Under the pieces are notes generated by a model, which ran no database searches, was not told where the DNA came from, and saw only the letters and a program-made list of their open reading frames with translations. This document shows, piece by piece, positions 62,177-64,000 of a DNA stretch of 64,000 nucleotides. How positions within the stretch are numbered: position 1 is the stretch's first letter; each line of letters begins with the position of its first letter. Origin of the DNA: Virgibacillus halotolerans (GTDB lineage: Bacteria; Bacillota; Bacilli; Bacillales; Amphibacillaceae); the NCBI RefSeq assembly GCF_016908515.1, contig NZ_JAFBEA010000009.1:1-64000 (forward strand), given 5' to 3'. The position numbers and the translations under genes are program-made.

Positions 62177-64000
62177 CTAAGAAAACAAATTAAACCACTT
62201 CTCAAGTATGCCTTCCTCTTCTTTAACATCATCCGTATTATCTTGATCGCTTCCACTATCATCTTCAGGAAAGTGCTTCGAACAATACACTTGCGGCTCT
62301 GTTCCTTTTTCAAAATACATGATCCGGCTTACATCACAATAAGGTGTCGCGCGTTCGCCTGTAGCAGGATCGATCGGGATCCCGACCACACCGTCAGGGA
62401 TTGGGAAGTTTTCCTGATCGATGCCCTGATGCGCAGCTTCCATAAAATCCGCCCAAATATTTTTGCTGTAAGCTGATTCTGCAACAACTTCAATGGTGCG
62501 ATTATCATCATAACCGGTCCAAATGCCTGTGACCAGTCTAGGACTGAATCCGATCATCCAGCTATCTGAACTGGTTGTCCCTGACTTTCCAGCATAAAGC
62601 CGTGTTAGCTTATCGGCAATGGTTGATCCGGTGACAGCCGTATAACCATCTAATTCCCGATCAAACATACCTGTCATTAACTGGGTTAAAATAAATGCCT
62701 TCTTCGGATCCAGCAACTTGTCTCCAGGTTTGTTTTTCCTTTCGAAAATGGTCTTGCCGTTTCGATCAACGATGCTATCAATCGTATATAAATCAATATC
62801 CTGTCCGCCATTTGCCAGTATGCCGTACCCGGTAACCATTTCCTTTAGAGATACTGTAGCCGTTCCGAGTGCGAGTGACGGTACTGCAGGCAGTTTGCTT
62901 GTAATGCCAAATTTTTCTGCGGTATCAACTAATTTGTCAGCGCCTAAGTAGATATTTGTTTTCACGGCATAGATGTTATCCGATAGTGCCAATGCTTGTG
63001 CTAATGGGATCCGCGCATTGGCATAGTAATCATTGTAATTACTTGGTTGATAGACCTCCCCGTCCTCCAAATCAAACACTGTAGGCTTACTTAATAGCAT
63101 TGTCGTAGCGTTATAGCCATTCTCTAGTGCCGCATAATATAAAAATGGTTTAAAACTAGAGCCAGGCATCCGCTTGGCATCCATCGCTCGGTTGAACGGG
63201 CTTTTTGCATAATCAGTGCCGCCGATCATTGCCCGAACCGCACCTGTATCAGGATCCATCGCCATGCCACCAACCTCCATTTCACTAGAGGAATCGATCG
63301 TAGCATGCACCTGCTTTTCGAGCACTTTTTGCAAATTACTGTTCAATGTCGTATGAATTTCATAACCGCCAGAACGAATATCCTCTGGATCAAGCTTCAA
63401 CAGACGGGAGGTTTCTTTTAAAGCAGTATCCTGAAAATAAGGTCCAAGCGCTTCCGATTCACTTTCCTCATGTGCTGTGTACGTTAATTGTTCCTGGATT
63501 GCTTCGTCATATGCTTGTTTGGTGATCGTGTTTGCATTTAACATTGCCTGTAAAATCCTCTTTTGCCGCTTGTTTGCATTATCTTCGTTGTTGAGGGGCG
63601 AATAATAGGTGGGTCCTTTTGGGATTCCTGCTAACATTGCCGCTTCGGCCAAGCTTAATTCCTTGGCTGTTTTATCGAAAAAGTAATGGCTTGCTGCTTC
63701 AATACCGTGTGCACCATGTCCATAATAGATCACATTTAAATAGCCCTCGAGAATTTCCGATTTGGAATAAAACATCTCCAGGCGAATCGTATAAAAAGCC
63801 TCCCGCACTTTCCGTGTCCATGTTTTTTCCTGGGATAGATACAGATTTCGGGCATATTGCTGTGTTAATGTGCTGGCACCTTCTTTAAAAGACATGCTTT
63901 TTATATTCTTGAGCACGGCCCCCACAATTCGTTTCAAATCAAAGCCATGATGTTCGAAAAAGTGCTTGTCCTCGATTGCAAGCGTCGCATTAATTAGGTC
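62177..64000 (-). CDS. pbpG: Class A penicillin-binding protein (PbpG-like), N-terminus outside the window
   Basis: 607 residues are visible; the frame is open to the right edge. The glycosyltransferase domain starts with the GT51 motif AIEDKHFFEHHGFD (catalytic Glu, at the edge), then EGASTLTQQYARNLYL and YLNVIYYGHGAHGIEAA. The transpeptidase domain has Ser-x-x-Lys in GSSFKPF, Ser-Asp-Asn in LSDNIYA and KSGTT in YAGKSGTTSSD. The tail is acidic, then ends in EKWFNLF. It polymerises and cross-links peptidoglycan; B. subtilis PbpG acts in sporulation. Convergent neighbour ywhD matches the B. subtilis ywhD-ywhE order. Confidence 0.92.
   Translation of the reverse strand, partial: DLINATLAIEDKHFFEHHGFDLKRIVGAVLKNIKSMSFKEGASTLTQQYARNLYLSQEKTWTRKVREAFYTIRLEMFYSKSEILEGYLNVIYYGHGAHGIEAASHYFFDKTAKELSLAEAAMLAGIPKGPTYYSPLNNEDNANKRQKRILQAMLNANTITKQAYDEAIQEQLTYTAHEESESEALGPYFQDTALKETSRLLKLDPEDIRSGGYEIHTTLNSNLQKVLEKQVHATIDSSSEMEVGGMAMDPDTGAVRAMIGGTDYAKSPFNRAMDAKRMPGSSFKPFLYYAALENGYNATTMLLSKPTVFDLEDGEVYQPSNYNDYYANARIPLAQALALSDNIYAVKTNIYLGADKLVDTAEKFGITSKLPAVPSLALGTATVSLKEMVTGYGILANGGQDIDLYTIDSIVDRNGKTIFERKNKPGDKLLDPKKAFILTQLMTGMFDRELDGYTAVTGSTIADKLTRLYAGKSGTTSSDSWMIGFSPRLVTGIWTGYDDNRTIEVVAESAYSKNIWADFMEAAHQGIDQENFPIPDGVVGIPIDPATGERATPYCDVSRIMYFEKGTEPQVYCSKHFPEDDSGSDQDNTDDVKEEEGILEKWFNLFS

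Overview
The window is chromosomal DNA of a low-GC, endospore-forming member of the Bacillaceae, most like the halotolerant Virgibacillus/Oceanobacillus/Lentibacillus group. The evidence is spore-specific genes (gerQ, cwlJ with a near-consensus sigma-E promoter, ku-ligD), Bacillus-type ribosome binding sites, and long stretches with Bacillus subtilis gene order (ypmR-ypmS; ywdI-ywdK-gerQ-cwlJ; hemQ-pta-lipL-ywfO-ywgA-ywhD-pbpG). Many small intergenic mobile repeats interrupt that order.

Layout. 0-1.3 kb: end of an IS256-type transposase, a strongly folded 0.2-kb element and a decapitated SGNH hydrolase gene. 1.3-7.1 kb: ABC-F ATPase, a TetR regulator with a membrane protein, a papain-like hydrolase, ypmS-ypmR. 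7.2-13.8 kb: sulfur amino acid genes, namely an ACT-less homoserine dehydrogenase, a SAM-riboswitch-controlled O-acetylhomoserine sulfhydrylase with an extra C-terminal domain, RarD, and a methionine gamma-lyase. 14-21.6 kb: cardiolipin synthase, acyl-CoA thioesterase, an AGCS transporter, hutH with an attenuator-like leader, an HxlR regulator and an M29 aminopeptidase. 21.6-30.7 kb: recQ, brnQ, a CPA1 antiporter, an AI-2E-family permease and pgcA. 30.7-31.4 kb: an unusual 21-nt-period tandem array followed by a yybP-ykoY (Mn2+) riboswitch driving a TerC-family exporter. 32-44.8 kb: DUF488, DUF4003, OsmC, tcyP, the divergent ligD/ku pair, an acyltransferase, a reductase-like SDR, a YjiH-type protein and an ABC1 kinase with a phasin-like partner. 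44.8-51 kb: a heme-copper oxidase operon (subunits II-I-III) plus an FMN glutamate-synthase-like gene, bracketed by related repeat blocks. 51-64 kb: the ywd/ywf/ywg/ywh region, split by an IS605-type element with a dead tnpA but an intact tnpB and a recognisable omega-RNA/right end.

Most notable signals: (1) a family of paired palindromic repeats sharing terminal inverted repeats AAACTGCGACGTA (8.3, 11.0 and 61.6 kb; partial or related copies at 17.7, 44.8 and 50.8 kb), with one copy split by another element that carries its own terminal repeats, a 6-bp target duplication and a third palindrome; (2) the IS605-type locus reduced to TnpB; (3) a His-His leader peptide whose stop codon lies in the loop of a terminator in front of hutH; (4) the 21-nt tandem array; (5) the oxidase operon between inverted and direct repeat copies; (6) the compact fold at 400-606. 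No rRNA, tRNA, CRISPR array, prophage or canonical defence island was seen. Start codons were chosen by eye from ribosome binding sites, and family names come from recognised motifs, not from database searches.
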